Positions 43,101 to 44,714 of a stretch of DNA of 44,714 nucleotides are shown piece by piece. The notes beneath the pieces are model-generated. The model saw only the letters and a list, made by a program, of their open reading frames with translations. It was not told where the DNA came from and did no database searches. Within the stretch, counting starts at the first letter, position 1. Every line of letters begins with the position of its first letter. Source of the DNA: Dolichospermum sp. UHCC 0259 (lineage in GTDB: Bacteria; Cyanobacteriota; Cyanobacteriia; Cyanobacteriales; Nostocaceae). The stretch is taken from positions 1 through 44,714 of the forward strand of contig NZ_VIKX01000122.1 in the NCBI RefSeq assembly GCF_009711935.1. Reading direction: 5' to 3'. Position numbers and translations under genes: made by a program.

Positions 43101-44714
43101 TACTGCTTCTCTAACTTGAGAATATTGAGTTAATAGAGCTTCAACTTCTGCCAATTCAATACGGAAACCTCGAATTTTTACTTGATAATCACTGCGTCCA
43201 ATAAACTCAATTTTTCCATCTGGTAAATAACGTCCTAAATCACCAGTTTTATATAGTCTTACACCCGCTTCATGACTAAAAGGATCAGGAATAAATCTTT
43301 CCGCAGTTAAATCAGGACGATGTAAATATCCTTGTCCTATACCCCAACCTCCTATATATAATTCACCAGTGACACCCATAGCTAATGGTTGTAAATGTTG
43401 ATCTAAAATATATATTTGGGTATTAGCAATAGGTTGACCTAAAGGAATAATTTTAGTAAGTTTTTCTACTTCTATATTAATAGAATAAGTAGCAACAATA
43501 CCACAAGTTTCTGTTTGACCAAACATATTAATTAGACGTGCCTGATGTTGCAGGTCAAATTTCCAAGTAACAGGAATATCAGATAAAAGTGGTTCACTAG
43601 CAGAAACTATTAAGCGCAGTTGATTATCTAATAAATGATTTTTTAAATCTGGGGATAAATTAGTCAGAATGTAATTACAATTACGCCAATAAGAAGGGAC
43701 AATATCAATAACTGTAACCTGATACTGCTTAATTCCTTGAAATAGTGCTAAGGGGTCTTGACGCTGTTCTTGGGTGGCAATTTTCACTGTTGCACCCCTC
43801 GTCAGAGGAACTAATAATTGTCTAACTGAAGAAGAAAAAGCGAGAGATGCTGTGTGTAAATAGACATCATTAAAGGTGATATCTAGAGCCTTTTGCATTG
43901 CTTGGACATAGTGGCACAAATTAGCATGAGTGACGCGCACACCTTTAGGTTTACCTGTAGAACCAGAGGTATAAATTACATAAGCTAAACTTTGGGGATA
44001 GCTTGTATCTGTTAAATTTTCTGGAGATTCTTCATTGATTAAATTATCAATTTTATCTATATAAACTACCTGAATTTTATCTGTTGGTATTTCTAGTTTA
44101 ATATGTGATTGAGTTAATAAAATCTTGGGTTGGGCGTTTTCCAACATGAACGTTAAACGCTCTTGTGGATAAGTTGGATCTAGAGGTACATAAGCACCAC
44201 CAGCTTTAAGAATAGCCAGAATACCTAATACCATTAATGGTGATCTTTCAACACATAAACCCACTAAAATATCAGAACCAACACCCAATTTTTGTAAATA
44301 TCTTGCTATTTGGTTCGCACGGTTATTTAATTGAGCATAAGTAAATGTTTCGTTTTCAAAAATGAGTGCGATTTTATCAGGTGTATTAATTGCTCTTGCA
44401 GTAAAGAGTTGATGAATACATTGATGGTAATTATAATCAACTTGAGTATTATTAAACTCTCGCAGTAATTTTTGCTTTGCTGTTTGATTGAGAATTTGTA
44501 ATTGTGAAATAGGTAAATCAGGAAAAGTTATCGCACTTTCTAATAAAGTACAAAGTTGTTTTAATAGCTGCTGAATATGATCAGATGCAAATAAATTGCT
44601 ATCATAACTCAATTTTAATTCAAGCAAGTTATTTTGATTATAACCAGATAGTTTGATTTGTAACTGTTCACACTCCCCCACTAAAAAGGAATTAGGAAGT
44701 AACAGGGATAGGAG
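37137..44714 (-). CDS. NRPS, 5' end outside window: A-T-C-A(Gly?)-T-C-dioxygenase (truncated)
   Basis: The open frame runs to the right edge, so the N-terminus is missing; numbering here starts at a GTG at 44681. The end of a condensation-like domain (about 1-70) is followed by A1 (about 95-600), whose pocket is atypical: S-S-R-D-I-S-M-G-I, with Ser283 where nearly all amino-acid-activating domains have Asp. T1 has Ser644. C domain about 703-1140 (HHIVADGWS). A2 about 1160-1670 has code D-I-L-Q-L-G-L-I-W-K, a glycine code. T2 about 1680-1760. C about 1770-2190 (HHIVFDGWS). A SyrP-type dioxygenase domain runs from about 2196 to the end, with His2325-x-Glu2327 (FHNESS). It stops prematurely at MLDK because of the MITE at 37017-37141 and lacks the distal His. 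No epimerase or thioesterase is present. Confidence 0.92.
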   Translation of the reverse strand, partial: LLSLLLPNSFLVGECEQLQIKLSGYNQNNLLELKLSYDSNLFASDHIQQLLKQLCTLLESAITFPDLPISQLQILNQTAKQKLLREFNNTQVDYNYHQCIHQLFTARAINTPDKIALIFENETFTYAQLNNRANQIARYLQKLGVGSDILVGLCVERSPLMVLGILAILKAGGAYVPLDPTYPQERLTFMLENAQPKILLTQSHIKLEIPTDKIQVVYIDKIDNLINEESPENLTDTSYPQSLAYVIYTSGSTGKPKGVRVTHANLCHYVQAMQKALDITFNDVYLHTASLAFSSSVRQLLVPLTRGATVKIATQEQRQDPLALFQGIKQYQVTVIDIVPSYWRNCNYILTNLSPDLKNHLLDNQLRLIVSASEPLLSDIPVTWKFDLQHQARLINMFGQTETCGIVATYSINIEVEKLTKIIPLGQPIANTQIYILDQHLQPLAMGVTGELYIGGWGIGQGYLHRPDLTAERFIPDPFSHEAGVRLYKTGDLGRYLPDGKIEFIGRSDYQVKIRGFRIELAEVEALLTQYSQVREAVVTARENENKDKQLIAYLVAKNSNTIDLHQLNSFLQDNLPNYMLPSHFVILEALPLTPNGKVNRQALPAPEELSQHKQGTIIAPRTPIEEVLAAIWIKILGVKQVGITENFFELGGHSLLATQVISQIREAFKVELPLRSLFELPTVAELAQRLETALKAGQNFAVLPIEKVTKTDTLPLSFAQQRLWFLDQLQSGSSAYNLSRAVRLQGNLNIAALEQSFNEIIRRHQALRTTFLSVDGEPKQVIIPEVSITLPVVNLQNLPPEEREIETKNWEKKQSQYAFNLTIAPLLNILLLQLAEQEYILLFTIHHIVADGWSAGVIIQELAVLYESFCTGKSYELPSLNIQYADFAVWQRTQLQEQVFAAQMEYWKQQLNGNLPVLELPFAKPRPKQQTFTGKKQIFTLSPVLSNQLKSLSQKQGVTLFMTLLAAFKTLLYRYTGQEDILIGSPIANRNRKEIEGLIGFFVNTLVLRSQLKDNLRFTDLLKQVREVTLGAYTHQDLPFELLVEELQPERNLIHTPLFQVMFALQNAPGNGLQLSGLNLEYLPIENNTARFDLSLSFIENGESLVGELEYNSDLFAVDNINWMLGHLQTLLADIVKYPDKSISELSILTPAEQQQILREWNNTEANYPHVCVHELFTTQVAKTPNAVAVVAGSQQLTYAELDKKSNQLARYLTSLGVGKEVLVGICSDRSLSMIIALIATIKAGGAYIPLDPTFPQERLGFMLADSQISILLTQQYLLPHIPPHNAQVICLDRDWENIAIQATNSPNTSIQTDNLIYTIYTSGSTGQPKGVQITHRSVVNFLTAMQQHLHLTQADSLLSVTTLSFDIAGLEIFLPLITGAKLILVSREVATDGTQLLQQLNNSAATIMQATPATWRMLLDAGWEGNSQLKILCGGEALPQNLADQLLSKCYQLWNLYGPTETTIWSTIQPIHDSQKTVSIGRPLANTQIYILDKSLQPLPVGVPGEMYIGGAGLARGYFQQPELTQEKFISNPFNSEKLIYKTGDLARYLANGEIEYLGRIDYQVKIRGFRIELGEIEAVLESHLAVRQCVVITWEDVPGNQRLVAYLVVENTTIDELRQYLRQKLPEYMIPSAFVFLESLPLTPNGKVNRRALPAPENTQLETDNFVLPRHPVEEVLAAIWTQVLSVSQVGIYDNFFELGGHSLLATQVISRIRKILSVDISLQHLFTFPTIAELAKEIQQINSESISTITPVSRDGNLPLSFAQTRLWLLEQLNPDSSIYNMPAAVQFVGELNIQALEQSINEIIRRHEVLRTSFVLVDGQPLQILVDDIQLKIPVINLQNLTKSAQKEAIKCYNEEEYRIQFDLQQAPLLRCKLLQLDQQEYILLFTIHHIVFDGWSTGIIIKELAALYSAFSQNQTSPLPTLPIQYADFAIWQRQHLQGERRETLFTYWQQQLANLPVLQLPTTRPRAEVKTNRGASHTFLIPATISHQLQQLSRQESVTLFMTLLASFKILLQRYSNQDDIVVGTDIANRNQAEIESLIGFFINLLVLRTDLTGNPTFRELLQRVRTQTLAAYAHQDLPFDELVRELQPERQVSNTVPFFQVLFVLQNTPNSALELPELTLKLLEVESKVARFDLALFLTETEQGIAGKWQYNADLFASDTITNLTEQWQTLINSIVNQPQNHINTLEMLTATEKEQQTMQQQERKAAKRQKFMSIAPQAVNLSVEQLIKTDYLQAGQKFPLVIQPHSAEIDIISWTENNRAYLETELFKHGAILFRGFDVKSVSEFENFAQTICPNLFAEYGDLPRTDEGGKVYGSTPYPADKAILFHNESSHLHSFPLKIWFYCVQPAEKGGETPIVDCRKAYQILSPQLREKLAIKQLMYVRNYAEGLDVSWQNFFQTTDKQEVENYCRQAKIEFEWYNDNNLVTRQIRPALAVHPQTGEPVFFNQIQLHHISYLDTDVRESLLSIFGESKLPRNVYFGDGTPITDAEIAEINAVYQQSQISFPWQKGDIIMLDK

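Noticed and set aside
15394-44714. Epimerase, thioesterase or integrated methyltransferase domains in the synthetases
   Set aside because: I looked after each T domain and inside each A domain. No E, TE or MT motif is present; the only release domain is the C-terminal reductase.

Overview
The window comes from a filamentous, Nostocales-type cyanobacterium (Nostoc/Anabaena group). This rests on the AT-rich base composition, many HIP1 octamers (GCGATCGC), heptanucleotide short tandem repeats (GGTCATT and TCCTGAC), GTAGGGG...CCCCTAC hairpin repeats, and the gene families present. No tRNA, rRNA, CRISPR array or full-length transposase gene was seen.

Left third (1-11350), mostly housekeeping and accessory genes: a pentapeptide-repeat protein (-), an Hsp70/DnaK-family chaperone followed by a zinc-ribbon/TPR protein (+), a Uma2-family putative nuclease (+), folK and a NUDIX hydrolase (+), a PstB-like ATPase with altered catalytic motifs (-), a secreted TPR protein (+) and a penicillin-acylase-family Ntn hydrolase (+). 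The intergenic regions are rich in repeats, including a 140-bp MITE-like element and an intrinsic terminator on the minus strand with no recognised gene feeding it.

Right three quarters (11351-44714), all on the minus strand: fetAB-type ABC transporter genes and, upstream of them in transcription, a large NRPS/PKS assembly line that continues past the right edge. In biosynthetic order the proteins are: [...C*?]-A(atypical)-T-C-A(Gly)-T-C-dioxygenase; C*-A(Asp)-T; KS-AT-KR-ACP; C-A(Ser)-T-C; stand-alone dioxygenase; C*-A(Asn)-T; C-A(Orn)-T-reductase; then a class III aminotransferase, a methyltransferase and an MbtH-like protein. An intrinsic terminator after the MbtH gene separates this operon from fetAB. 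Adenylation specificities are read by eye from the ten binding-pocket positions and are inferences.

Main points. (1) Each TauD/SyrP-type dioxygenase lies just upstream of a module whose condensation-like domain has lost HHxxxDG and carries SLPxLCAD instead; these two modules are predicted to load Asp and Asn. This looks like a twice-used cassette for beta-hydroxy-Asp/Asn, ligands typical of metallophores. (2) The fused dioxygenase is broken near its C-terminus by a 125-bp MITE with 11-bp inverted ends and a TA duplication. The insertion separates the distal iron-binding His from the rest, so this strain has probably lost one tailoring step. (3) A terminal reductase followed by a free-standing McyE-type aminotransferase suggests reductive release and then amination. 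A working model is a siderophore-like hybrid peptide X-Gly-Asp-(C2 polyketide)-Ser-(beta-OH)Asn-Orn with a reduced or aminated terminus. The product has not been established from sequence.
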